From assembly GCF_022095615.2 (NCBI RefSeq), contig NZ_CP155559.1, forward strand, positions 3,159,501 through 3,223,500: 64,000 nt of DNA, given 5' to 3'. Positions within the stretch are counted from its first letter, which is position 1, and each line of letters starts with the position of its first letter. The translations under genes were made by a program, and so were the position numbers. Of the stretch, positions 1 through 7,270 are shown piece after piece. The DNA comes from Bacillus thuringiensis (GTDB taxonomy: Bacteria; Bacillota; Bacilli; Bacillales; Bacillaceae_G). The notes under the pieces are model-generated. The model saw only the letters and a list, made by a program, of their open reading frames with translations. It had not been told where the DNA came from and ran no database searches.

Positions 1-1
1 A

Positions 2-667
2 ACACTTCGTTCTATCGAGCAAAGTTTGAAACGTCTAAAAACAGATCGTCTAGACTTTGTTTTCATTCATGATTTAGCACAAGACTTTTATGGTGATGAG
101 TGGATTTCACAATTTGAAATTGCTCGAACAGGAGCATTCCGTGCACTCACACGTTTACGTGAAGAAGGAGTCATTAAAGGCTGGGGACTAGGAGTAAACA
201 AAGTAGAATCAATTGAACTTATGCTTGATTTAGAAGAAGCGAAGCCAAATATATCCTTACTAGCTGGTCGTTATTCATTACTAGACCACGAGCGTGCATT
301 GCAACGAGTAATGCCTGCAGCTGTTAAGCATAATATGGATATTGTTGTTGGTGGCCCATATAGCTCAGGTATTCTCGCTGGAGGTGCTCACTTCGAATAT
401 CAAAAAGCATCACCAGAAATTATTGCAAAAGTTGAGAAAATCCAAACTCTTGCAGATCGTCACGAAATTAGCATCAAAGCTGCAGCATTACAATTTTCAC
501 TAGCGAATCCAGCAGTTGCTGCTGTTGTTCCTGGTGCAAGTAAACCGGAACGAATTGTAGAAGATCAAAACGCCTTAAACACAGTAATTCCAGCAACATT
601 CTGGGAAGAAATGCGCGAACAAAAACTAGTAGCACCTCATGCACCACTACCTATCAATGTGAAATAA
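2..667 (+). CDS. Aldo/keto reductase, C-terminal part (5' end outside window)
   Basis: This is the C-terminal two thirds of an aldo/keto reductase, a cytosolic NAD(P)H-dependent TIM-barrel oxidoreductase. The frame is open to the window edge; the residues before the first possible start (TTG at 26) read SIEQSLKRLKTDRLD, a typical internal AKR segment, so the true start lies upstream. The LDFVFIHD strand carries the conserved His, and AVVPGASKPERIVE near the end matches the family's cofactor phosphate-binding region. It is similar to the D-threo-aldose/pyridoxal dehydrogenase branch, but the substrate cannot be read. The TAA stop lies exactly at the border of a bcr-like repeat. The SRPBCC gene follows 79 bases downstream, probably in the same transcript. 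Confidence 0.9.
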   Translation, partial: TLRSIEQSLKRLKTDRLDFVFIHDLAQDFYGDEWISQFEIARTGAFRALTRLREEGVIKGWGLGVNKVESIELMLDLEEAKPNISLLAGRYSLLDHERALQRVMPAAVKHNMDIVVGGPYSSGILAGGAHFEYQKASPEIIAKVEKIQTLADRHEISIKAAALQFSLANPAVAAVVPGASKPERIVEDQNALNTVIPATFWEEMREQKLVAPHAPLPINVK

Positions 668-730
668 AGTGAAACTTTAATCAGTGGGAGTATCCCCCAC
701 TGATTATTTTCCCGCAAATAGCGAGTTAAA
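664..730 (-). repeat. bcr-like interspersed repeat, short internally deleted copy
   Basis: Read on the minus strand this ends in CACTGATTAAAGTTTCACTT followed by TAT, with a CAGTGGGAG/CCCCCACTG hairpin inside. It is an inverted, shorter copy of the repeat at 4087-4184: both share the AAAGTTTCACTTTAT end, the hairpin and the opposite CCCG..ATAGCG..AAA end, but this copy lacks about 25 bases in the middle. It fills the gap between the aldo/keto reductase stop codon and the next gene's ribosome binding site. The resemblance to the bcr1 family of the B. cereus group is from memory. Confidence 0.65.
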
Positions 731-746
731 AAGGAGCATAATAAAT

Positions 747-1163
747 ATGGCACATACTACTACATCTATGACAATTTTCGCTTCAACTGAACAAGTATGG
801 CAATTAATCGGAGGATTCAACTCCCTTCCAGACTGGTTACCTTATATACCTAGCAGTAAATTAACTGAAGGCGGTCGTGTACGTCACCTAGCTAATCCAG
901 ATGGTGATACGATTATAGAACGCTTAGAAGTATTCAATGAGAAAGAACTCTACTACACGTATTCAATTATGAATGCACCATTCCCAGTCACTAATTATCT
1001 ATCTACAATCCAGGTGAAAGATGGGACTGAAAGTAACACATCGTTAGTAGAGTGGTCTGGTACGTTCACGCCTGTTGAGGTTAGTGATGAAGAGGCAATT
1101 AATCTGTTTCATGGCATCTACAGCGATGGACTGAAAGCATTGCAACAAGCATTTCTAGACTGA
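747..1163 (+). CDS. SRPBCC family protein (polyketide cyclase/START-like fold)
   Basis: The 138-residue protein has the SRPBCC pattern: a short strand (TTTSMTIFASTEQVWQLIGGF), a WLPYIPSS segment, then repeated beta strands and a long C-terminal helix ending LKALQQAFLD. Such proteins bind hydrophobic ligands in a helix-grip cavity; some are cyclases, hydrolases or ligand sensors, and no ligand can be assigned here. The ATG at 747 is chosen because AAAAAGGAG lies about 8 bases upstream; the longer reading from 684 would run through the repeat. It is probably co-transcribed with the aldo/keto reductase and followed by a hairpin terminator. Confidence 0.85.
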   Translation: MAHTTTSMTIFASTEQVWQLIGGFNSLPDWLPYIPSSKLTEGGRVRHLANPDGDTIIERLEVFNEKELYYTYSIMNAPFPVTNYLSTIQVKDGTESNTSLVEWSGTFTPVEVSDEEAINLFHGIYSDGLKALQQAFLD

Positions 1164-1180
1164 CTACTAAAAACAATGAA

Positions 1181-1209
1181 AAGCAAAGTGATATCGCTTT
1201 GCTTTTTTC
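1181..1209 (+). terminator. Rho-independent terminator of SRPBCC gene
   Basis: AAGCAAAG, an 8-base loop, then CTTTGCTT followed by a run of T. It begins 17 bases after the SRPBCC stop codon. Confidence 0.85.
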
Positions 1210-1231
1210 TATCTGCTCTTTTTGGGGGGCA

Positions 1232-1312
1232 TGAAATTATATCGACGATTTTTCAAATATATCGATCACAACTTGAAATATATCAAGGATTTTTTCATTA
1301 TATCCACTTACC
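1232..1312. repeat. Short tandem motif array (ATATATC, about 20-base period)
   Basis: Four degenerate copies of a roughly 20-base unit carrying AAATTATATCGA, AAATATATCGAT, AAATATATCAAG and ATTATATCCACT follow each other between two convergent genes. One partial unit (GTGAAATTATATCG) recurs at 47087-47100, also just after a gene end. A small open frame through it (1222-1419) has no coding character. This is possibly a B. cereus group intergenic repeat; the family is not identified. Confidence 0.4.
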
Positions 1313-1340
1313 GACGAATAACGACATTTCAATACTATAA

Positions 1341-1372
1341 AAACAGCAAAGCATCCAGTGCTTTGCTGTTTA
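1341..1372 (-). terminator. Terminator of the MBL-fold gene
   Basis: AACAGCAAAGCA/TGCTTTGCTGTT hairpin with a T-run on the minus strand, 13 bases beyond the stop of the convergent minus-strand gene. Confidence 0.85.
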
Positions 1373-1384
1373 TCAAATTACTTT

Positions 1385-2209
1385 TTACGTATGAAATAAC
1401 TTACCTTCTACCGCCTTAATATATCTTTCAGCAGAACGTTCCACTGCCTCATTTGCATTCTCTTTTACTACGCGATGAAAAGCGTTATATAAACGATTAA
1501 ACTGTAACGGCTTCACTCGATTCACCATTTCTTCCACTTTTCTCGCCGGTAATGGAATTAAGTTTGGATAGCTGTACATAAAGCTTACCCATCGCTCATC
1601 CGCTACAACTTGAATAATATCACCTGTTAACAAAATTCCTTTTCCATCATTACCTTCTTCCCAATGTAAGACAGATCCTCCTTTAAAATGGCCTCCTAAA
1701 CGATAAATGACCAATCCATCAGCTAATTGTAAAGACTCACCAGACCAATAAATAATACGACTACTCGGGCGCATGACCCACTCTTTATCATCTTCGTGTA
1801 TATAAATTGGTACATCAAATGTCTCTGCCCATTCTACTTGCGTTGAATAATAATGAGGATGAGACAATGCAATTGCATCTAATCCGCCAAGCTCTTTTAT
1901 TTTCGCAATTGTCATTTCATCTAAATAAGTAATGCAGTCCCATAGTAATCGATATGATTCTGTTTTCACTACAAATGCCGTTTGACCGATCGCAAACCCT
2001 GGTTTTGTCGTAATACTATAAAGTCCATTTTCCTCTTTGATTATTTCATTTTTGTATGTATCATCTGTTTGCAAGTTTTCTAAAGTCGTCCAAGACTGCC
2101 CTTTCGGATTAACATATTGCCTTTCTTCATCACAAATATGACAACTCACCGGTTCCTCTACACTCGCTGCATACTGTACGCCGCACGTTGTACAAACGAA
2201 ATTTTTCAT
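1385..2209 (-). CDS. MBL-fold hydrolase with N-terminal zinc ribbon
   Basis: The 274-residue protein starts with a rubredoxin-like knuckle (CTTCG near residue 7, CHIC near 23), probably binding one metal, followed by a metallo-beta-lactamase fold. The usual HxHxDH motif is degenerate: SHPHYYS keeps two histidines but lacks the Asp-His. Later MBL positions are present (GGHFKGGS, LLTGDII, AFHRVV). The protein may bind one metal or have altered chemistry; the substrate is unknown. The ATG has GGGGGAA 6 bases upstream. It lies 27 bases after the membrane protein gene, which suggests a shared transcript. Confidence 0.8.
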   Translation of the reverse strand: MKNFVCTTCGVQYAASVEEPVSCHICDEERQYVNPKGQSWTTLENLQTDDTYKNEIIKEENGLYSITTKPGFAIGQTAFVVKTESYRLLWDCITYLDEMTIAKIKELGGLDAIALSHPHYYSTQVEWAETFDVPIYIHEDDKEWVMRPSSRIIYWSGESLQLADGLVIYRLGGHFKGGSVLHWEEGNDGKGILLTGDIIQVVADERWVSFMYSYPNLIPLPARKVEEMVNRVKPLQFNRLYNAFHRVVKENANEAVERSAERYIKAVEGKLFHT

Positions 2210-2236
2210 AATAATTCCCCCATCCCTATATTTTTA

Positions 2237-2794
2237 TTAAGCTGATTTTTGTTGATAGTGATCTAATTTTTTATTTTCAATTACTAAACCTATTAGAGTC
2301 AGTAAGTAGACAGCTGTAACTGACAATGGAATTACAGTAAATCCATTGTCTGCAAAAAGAAACCCGCAAACTGACGTTACGAATACAGTCCCTACTGACA
2401 ATACACCATAACTTTTACTCTCATAAATCCATACGTACGGTACAAAATGAACACCTATTAACATCGCTACTACAAAAGGTAACCACTCTGGAAATTGAAA
2501 ATATGCAAGTAATACAAACGGAATATTTAATACATTTATCCCACCAATTATTCCAGCTAAAGTCCCTAGCGGATTTCCTTTCGCAAACATATCAATTTTC
2601 AATATGGCAGCTACCATTAAGCCGAAAGGAAACACACATCCCATACCGATTAAATATACCCACACAACTTGCTTTTCTGAAAGAAGAACACCCGCTATAC
2701 TCGCTACAATCCAAAATAAAATACCAGCTATTATAACAGGAAATCCCCTCTTCGTTTTTTGCGCTAAATCTCTTTTTGCTTCTGAAATGTTCAT
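2237..2794 (-). CDS. Integral membrane protein (DUF7010-like)
   Basis: The 185-residue protein has a short polar N-terminus (MNISEAKRDLAQKTKRG) and about six hydrophobic segments, with a small charged C-terminal tail, so it is almost certainly in the cytoplasmic membrane. It resembles the DUF7010 group found in Bacillus; no catalytic motif is visible and no function is assigned. The start has GGGGGAG 8 bases upstream. It lies between the phosphotransferase (27 bases upstream) and the MBL-fold gene (27 bases downstream), so the three probably form one operon. Confidence 0.7.
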   Translation of the reverse strand: MNISEAKRDLAQKTKRGFPVIIAGILFWIVASIAGVLLSEKQVVWVYLIGMGCVFPFGLMVAAILKIDMFAKGNPLGTLAGIIGGINVLNIPFVLLAYFQFPEWLPFVVAMLIGVHFVPYVWIYESKSYGVLSVGTVFVTSVCGFLFADNGFTVIPLSVTAVYLLTLIGLVIENKKLDHYQQKSA

Positions 2795-2821
2795 TTCACT
2801 ATCTCCCCCAAACTATCTGTA

Positions 2822-3670
2822 CTATAAAGCCGGCTCAATTTTGTCCATCCAATAACGCCAAGCTACTAAATAATGTTCTAAATCTTTCGGGTGGTGTCTT
2901 ACACATGCATCTATACGTAAATATAAGCCTATGACTATTTCTTCATATAAATCACGGTCTTTTTTATGAACTACACATTGTTCCATCGCATAATCAATTG
3001 TTTCTTTTGTTAAGTCTTCCGGGGTTGAACAGAACGCATAAATTAAATCGTATATAGGATCTCCTAGCACCGGTAAGGGATCAATTACACCGTGCAGTTT
3101 ATTCTCTTGAAATATAAAATTATGAAATCCGAAATCACCATGCAATAAAAATGGCTGATTTATTCCAGTCCCCCTACTTGGACTATTTGCTAACTTAAGA
3201 ACCCTTCTATACTCTTCCTCACTTATGTAACGTCTTACATTTTCATGAGCTTCCATCACATTTGTCGTTAAAAATTCATGCCAAGATTGAACCTGACTTT
3301 CTTTCCATCCCCAGCCACCTGCCTCTGGAACAATTTTATACTTATTGATAACTTCTTTTACAAGTGTATGAAGCGTACGTCGTTTATGTCCTTGTCCGCA
3401 CGAAGTACTACCTTCAAGAAAAGAATACACAATATACGTATGTAAAGGTTCCTTATACAAAAGCTTTGAAAACAAAGTATTTCCCTCATAAAAAGAAAGA
3501 AAATTAGCTTCTTCACGTATTACTTCCGCTTCATTCAGCTTTACAGCATATTTTTCGTCCAACAAATATACAGTACTTGTCGTTCCTCCGTTCAACGCTT
3601 TTACGCTATTTGGATAATGTGAAATCACTTTCTCCTTAACTAGTTGTGCAGCGATTATTGAAATGTCCAT
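2822..3670 (-). CDS. Aminoglycoside phosphotransferase-family kinase
   Basis: The 282-residue protein has the APH/choline-kinase fold: a Gly-rich nucleotide loop (GGTTSTVY, about 28-35), a Lys in YAVKLNEAE, the catalytic HGDFGFHN (177-184) and the metal-binding DPLPVLGDPIYDL (197-209). It would transfer phosphate from ATP to a small hydroxyl substrate in the cytosol; the family is broad, and antibiotic resistance should not be assumed. The ATG at 3670 is preferred to an upstream in-frame start because GGGTGAGGGA directly precedes it. It is first gene of the minus-strand group ending at 1385. Confidence 0.82.
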   Translation of the reverse strand: MDISIIAAQLVKEKVISHYPNSVKALNGGTTSTVYLLDEKYAVKLNEAEVIREEANFLSFYEGNTLFSKLLYKEPLHTYIVYSFLEGSTSCGQGHKRRTLHTLVKEVINKYKIVPEAGGWGWKESQVQSWHEFLTTNVMEAHENVRRYISEEEYRRVLKLANSPSRGTGINQPFLLHGDFGFHNFIFQENKLHGVIDPLPVLGDPIYDLIYAFCSTPEDLTKETIDYAMEQCVVHKKDRDLYEEIVIGLYLRIDACVRHHPKDLEHYLVAWRYWMDKIEPAL

Positions 3671-3845
3671 TCCCTCACCCTTTATTTCCGAAGATTCCCT
3701 TAATTCAAAAGACAACTTTACTATTATTTGACAAACGAATAGGAAACACCTTCCAAAATCATAATATAACAAAAATTCATTTACTTTTATATTTCAAAAA
3801 TAAGGAAACACTAACAACAACGTTACATACATATAGGAGGACAAT

Positions 3846-4055
3846 ATGAAACCTGAATTTTTAAAAGCTGTATATGATGCAATCGGAAATGTCGAACATA
3901 TTCATATAGAAGAAAGTGGTGCAGACAGTTTAATTATTCATCATGATGATGCCCAGCAATTAAAACAAGTTGCTGAAACGTTAGAAAATAATAATTTCCG
4001 CTCCGCTTTAAGAACAACTGGAGATGCTTCATATATTGAAGTATTGAACAGATAA
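3846..4055 (+). CDS. Small conserved hypothetical protein
   Basis: A 69-residue acidic protein with predicted alpha-beta character (MKPEFLKAVYDAIGNVEH...IHHDDAQQLKQVAETLENN). No signal peptide, membrane segment or known motif is seen. Its ribosome binding site ATAGGAGGA 6 bases before the ATG and the terminator just after its stop show that it is a real single-gene unit. The function is not recognised. Confidence 0.75.
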   Translation: MKPEFLKAVYDAIGNVEHIHIEESGADSLIIHHDDAQQLKQVAETLENNNFRSALRTTGDASYIEVLNR

Positions 4056-4057
4056 TG

Positions 4058-4090
4058 AAAGTCCGGATGTATGCCGGACTTTCTTTTTTA
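4058..4090 (+). terminator. Terminator of small gene
   Basis: AAAGTCCGG/CCGGACTTT hairpin followed by CTTTTTT, three bases after the stop codon. Confidence 0.9.
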
Positions 4091-4184
4091 TCCCGCTATT
4101 CGCCGGGCAGTAAGAGCCCGATTGGTGTGGGCTAATAATCAGTGGGGATGAACAAAACCCCCACTGATTAAAGTTTCACTTTAT
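4087..4184 (+). repeat. bcr1-like interspersed repeat, full copy
   Basis: About 98 bases bounded by TTTAT at both ends (4087-4091 and 4180-4184), with two internal hairpins: GGGCAG..GAGCCC at the left, and AGTGGGGATG..CCCCCACT followed by GATTAAAGTTTCACTTTAT at the right. The TTTAT flanks fit what is recalled of bcr1, a B. cereus group repeat with mobile-element features. The right TTTAT contains the complement of the TAA stop codon of the PhzF-like gene. It sits between a terminator and a convergent gene end, so it may also act as a terminator. Confidence 0.7.
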
Positions 4185-5080
4185 ATTAAAAATTCAAACT
4201 CTTTCACATATACCGCTGTTCCAGCAATATCTATTTGTAACTTCTCATTTTCTACATTTTTCGTTACATATACCGTTACACGGCCATCTTTATTCATTTC
4301 CTGTCCTTGTTCAACAATTAACTCTATTTTCTGGTCGAAACCTTTCTCCAAATACGTCGCATAATATGCCCCCATTACACCTGAAGCTGTTCCTGTCACT
4401 GGATCTTCAATCGTTCCAGCATTAGCTGATGAGAAATGACGTCCATGCATTTGTACCTTTTCGTCATAAGTTTCTAGACAAACTGGGTGAATAGAAGCAT
4501 TAGGTATTTCTTTTAATACTGAGGGAAATACATCATTATTAGGTTTCATACTCTCACATGCATTAAGATTTTTAATCGGTACAATTAACGTCCAGTTCCC
4601 CGTACTTCCATATACAATCGGTAAACTTACATCTAAATCGTTTACGTTCAAACCAACACTATTAGCTAATTCTTCTTTTGAACCGGTAAATTCTTTAAAC
4701 TGAGGTGCTGCCTGCCTCATTTTAATAAAGGTTTCTCCATTTTCTTTTACATCTATTTTTATCGGTAAAATCCCGGCCTTCGTTTCAATCGTAAGGTTAT
4801 TTTTCTCTTCTAGTAACCCTTTTTCACGCAAGGCAAATATTGTTGCAACTGTCCCATGACCACATAAATCCATTTCAAAACCAGGTGTAAAGTAGCGCAT
4901 TCTTATATCCGCTACTTCTGAAGAAAGAACAAAAGACGTTTCGTTAAATCCAACTTTTTCAGCAATACGTTGCATTTCTTCTTCCGTTAATCCATCTGCA
5001 TTTAATACAATACCTGCTGGATTCCCCATACTTGGTTTATTTGTAAATGCATCGTAATGAAATACGTTTATAGTCTTCAT
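4181..5080 (-). CDS. PhzF-family isomerase
   Basis: The 299-residue protein has the PhzF/diaminopimelate-epimerase-like fold as two halves. Family signatures are NPAGIV near residue 20, the catalytic Glu in GFNETSF (E47), DLCGHGT (71-77) and the C-terminal DPVTGTASG segment. PhzF proteins catalyse proton-shift isomerisations; only some make phenazines, and no other phenazine genes are near, so the substrate is unknown. It is last gene of a four-gene minus-strand operon, 11 bases after the GNAT gene, and its stop codon coincides with the bcr-like repeat border. Confidence 0.85.
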   Translation of the reverse strand: MKTINVFHYDAFTNKPSMGNPAGIVLNADGLTEEEMQRIAEKVGFNETSFVLSSEVADIRMRYFTPGFEMDLCGHGTVATIFALREKGLLEEKNNLTIETKAGILPIKIDVKENGETFIKMRQAAPQFKEFTGSKEELANSVGLNVNDLDVSLPIVYGSTGNWTLIVPIKNLNACESMKPNNDVFPSVLKEIPNASIHPVCLETYDEKVQMHGRHFSSANAGTIEDPVTGTASGVMGAYYATYLEKGFDQKIELIVEQGQEMNKDGRVTVYVTKNVENEKLQIDIAGTAVYVKEFEFLI

Positions 5081-5091
5081 TCTCTTTTCCT

Positions 5092-5868
5092 CTAACTTTC
5101 TTTAAAAATTTTATAATAAAGCTCTATCTCCGTTTTCAACGAACAATTATTTCTCCAAAATATCCTCTGCATCTTTTCATTTGAAGTATGTGTGCCTCCG
5201 ATGTAATAAGTGGCCCCCATTTCCTCTAACATATGCAACGATTGAAGATGCAGCTGGGAAGCAATTCCTTTCCCGCGACAATAAGGCATTACCCCAAAAT
5301 AAAATAACCGTCCTTCCCCTTCTGTTCCAGTTTCTATATGCGGTATGGACATACCAATCGGCTCATTTTTATCATAAAAAACAATACATGACTTTTCCCA
5401 GCCCTTACCTAACTCTGTTTGCACTGAATAAAAATGCTCATCGATAGTTAAAATTGAAGTTTGATTCCCTGAACCCGACATACATCGTTCCCAAATATAT
5501 TTAAATTCTTTTTCCGATAACGTTCCTTCTGCTATTGATCGATATGTATATTGTCTTTCAAGCTCTTCTATATTGTTCAATTCTCTACATACTTCTATCT
5601 TTGCGGCATACAAAGAAAAACCGGCATCAAGTAACACTTTTGCACTTGAGTTATAACTACTAAACCTCTTGTTTAATACAATACTCGCTCTTTTTAGCTC
5701 CCAATTAAAACAAACCTCTTCAAATCTACTTATCTTTTCTTTATATGTTTGTACGTTATAAAAAACATCTTCTATCTCTTCAATCGTTACTGCATTTGGT
5801 AAACCATTTAATATTTTTTTCGAAGGACCAAATAAATTTTGAACTACTGTAAGATCGTACTTCACCAC
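5092..5868 (-). CDS. GNAT acetyltransferase with N-terminal extension
   Basis: The 258-residue protein has an N-terminal helical region of about 110 residues with no recognised motif, followed by a GNAT domain whose acetyl-CoA loop reads CRGKGIASQLH, followed by the usual beta strand (YYIGGTHTSN). It would acetylate an unknown amine. GTG at 5868 is taken as start, with GGGGG 7 bases upstream; a second GTG follows at once. It overlaps the SDR gene by 7 bases, which suggests translational coupling. Confidence 0.8.
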   Translation of the reverse strand: MVKYDLTVVQNLFGPSKKILNGLPNAVTIEEIEDVFYNVQTYKEKISRFEEVCFNWELKRASIVLNKRFSSYNSSAKVLLDAGFSLYAAKIEVCRELNNIEELERQYTYRSIAEGTLSEKEFKYIWERCMSGSGNQTSILTIDEHFYSVQTELGKGWEKSCIVFYDKNEPIGMSIPHIETGTEGEGRLFYFGVMPYCRGKGIASQLHLQSLHMLEEMGATYYIGGTHTSNEKMQRIFWRNNCSLKTEIELYYKIFKES

Positions 5869-6566
5869 TTTATTTCCCCCACACCCGGCTCAATAAACTT
5901 CCCTGAAGCACCCTCATTTGAATCCATTACCCAATCATATATATTTTTTGCTCCTTCAGCCGGAGTCATATTCGCATCAAAAGCACCAATGTCAGTCTTT
6001 AATTTCCCAGGGTGAATGGCAGTTACACGAATTCCTTTATCCTCAAACTCTTGTTGTAAGCAGAGCGTTAACATATTTTGTGCAGCTTTAGCAATTCGAT
6101 ATGAATATGAGAACTGACCTTGCGGAAACTCTTTGTTCGCCATTTTATGTAATGATCCTAATCGAGAAGATACATTTATTACTCTCGGATGATCCGATTT
6201 CGCTAACGCTACATATGTACCTTTTACAGCTCGAATTACACCTAAGCAATGAATATTAAATAAGTCCGTTAACTCTTCTGAATTTGTATGTAAAACCTTC
6301 GTCTCCTTTCCAGTAATTCCTGCGTTATTTATAACTAGATCCATATACTGTGTATGTTGATCTAGTTGTTTCTTAATTTGTTCCGTACTCTCATCACTCG
6401 ATAAGTCTGCCAATATAGGAAAACATCTACAACTAAACATTTGCTTCAATTGTGTTACCGCAACCTCAGTTCTAACTAGCGGATAAACAGTATGCCTATT
6501 CTCATGAAATACTTTGACTAACTGTAACCCTAAACCGCGATTTCCACCTGTAATTAGAACTCTCAT
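5862..6566 (-). CDS. Short-chain dehydrogenase/reductase
   Basis: A classical SDR of 234 residues: the nucleotide-binding TGGNRGLG (6-13), NNAG (80-83), catalytic Ser in NVSSRLGS (about 134) and YRIAK (Y156, K160). It reduces or oxidises a hydroxyl/carbonyl compound with NAD(P)(H); the substrate is not deducible. The start ATG overlaps the TGA of the upstream acetyltransferase (ATGA), and its own stop overlaps the next gene, so it is embedded in a tightly coupled operon. Confidence 0.88.
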   Translation of the reverse strand: MRVLITGGNRGLGLQLVKVFHENRHTVYPLVRTEVAVTQLKQMFSCRCFPILADLSSDESTEQIKKQLDQHTQYMDLVINNAGITGKETKVLHTNSEELTDLFNIHCLGVIRAVKGTYVALAKSDHPRVINVSSRLGSLHKMANKEFPQGQFSYSYRIAKAAQNMLTLCLQQEFEDKGIRVTAIHPGKLKTDIGAFDANMTPAEGAKNIYDWVMDSNEGASGKFIEPGVGEIKW

Positions 6567-7126
6567 ATATCCATCTCCTTATTTTTAAAATAAATAAGAA
6601 AATCCATCCACTTACCATTCTCTAATGAAAACGCCTCTCTCTTGCATTCAAAAGAAAAACCTGCTCTTTCCGCAAGACGAACGGATGGCTCATTATCAAC
6701 ACGTATATGTAATTCAATTCTATGAAAATGAAGACTATTAAAAAATAACGATAACGCGTTTTTCACACTTTCAACACCATATCCATTTTTCCAGTATTGA
6801 TTATGTATGGAATACCCCATCATCGCCCATTGATAATCTATACGTAAAATTTTTATTAGCTCTAGCTTTCCAATATTAGCTCCGTCTTCTTTACGAAAAA
6901 TACCTAATACATACATCTCATCTCGATGTGCTGCTTCATCAAAACCTCTTATCCATTCCGTGAACCATTCTTTTGTTGAAGACGACATGTCATGATAACC
7001 ATCATCGTATTTATATTGAGATGGCAGTCTCTTATTAAATCCATCTAACCAACTTTCATAATCATCTTTTTGGAACGGACGGATCATAAGTCTCTCTGTT
7101 TCTACTTCTAATAATGGTAGCTTCAT
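6563..7126 (-). CDS. RimJ/RimL-type GNAT acetyltransferase
   Basis: The 187-residue protein opens with LEVETERLMIRPFQKDDYESW, the usual RimJ/RimL start, and contains the acetyl-CoA region WKNGYGVESVKNAL and the C-terminal HRIELHIRVDNEPSVRLAERAGF. Relatives acetylate N-terminal amines of proteins or small amines. It is the first gene of the 7126-4181 operon with AGAGG 5 bases upstream of the ATG. No promoter is assigned; the next upstream gene ends about 145 bases away behind its own terminator. Confidence 0.85.
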   Translation of the reverse strand: MKLPLLEVETERLMIRPFQKDDYESWLDGFNKRLPSQYKYDDGYHDMSSSTKEWFTEWIRGFDEAAHRDEMYVLGIFRKEDGANIGKLELIKILRIDYQWAMMGYSIHNQYWKNGYGVESVKNALSLFFNSLHFHRIELHIRVDNEPSVRLAERAGFSFECKREAFSLENGKWMDFLIYFKNKEMDI

Positions 7127-7218
7127 TTGCCTCTCATCCTCGAATTATTAATCGAATATTCTTTATTATCTTACACAAAATACAAAATCCAGTAAATTAT
7201 TATGTTCCTTACAAACAA

Positions 7219-7252
7219 AAATCCAGTCATGCTCACTGCATAACTGGATTCC
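7219..7252 (-). terminator. Terminator of acyl-CoA ligase gene
   Basis: AATCCAGT/ACTGGATT stem with a long loop and a minus-strand T-run (TTTTTG), 20 bases past the stop codon. Confidence 0.75.
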
Positions 7253-7270
7253 TTATCATCTAATAACTTT

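Noticed and set aside
1222..1419. 65-residue plus-strand frame over the ATATATC array.
   Set aside because: It has no proper ribosome binding site, runs over a terminator hairpin and consists of repeat DNA.
2822..3670. Aminoglycoside resistance gene.
   Set aside because: Only the kinase fold is visible; the family includes many metabolic kinases and there is no mobile context.
4181..5080. Phenazine biosynthesis pathway because of the PhzF-like gene.
   Set aside because: No other phz genes are near, and PhzF-like isomerases are common in bacteria that do not make phenazines.
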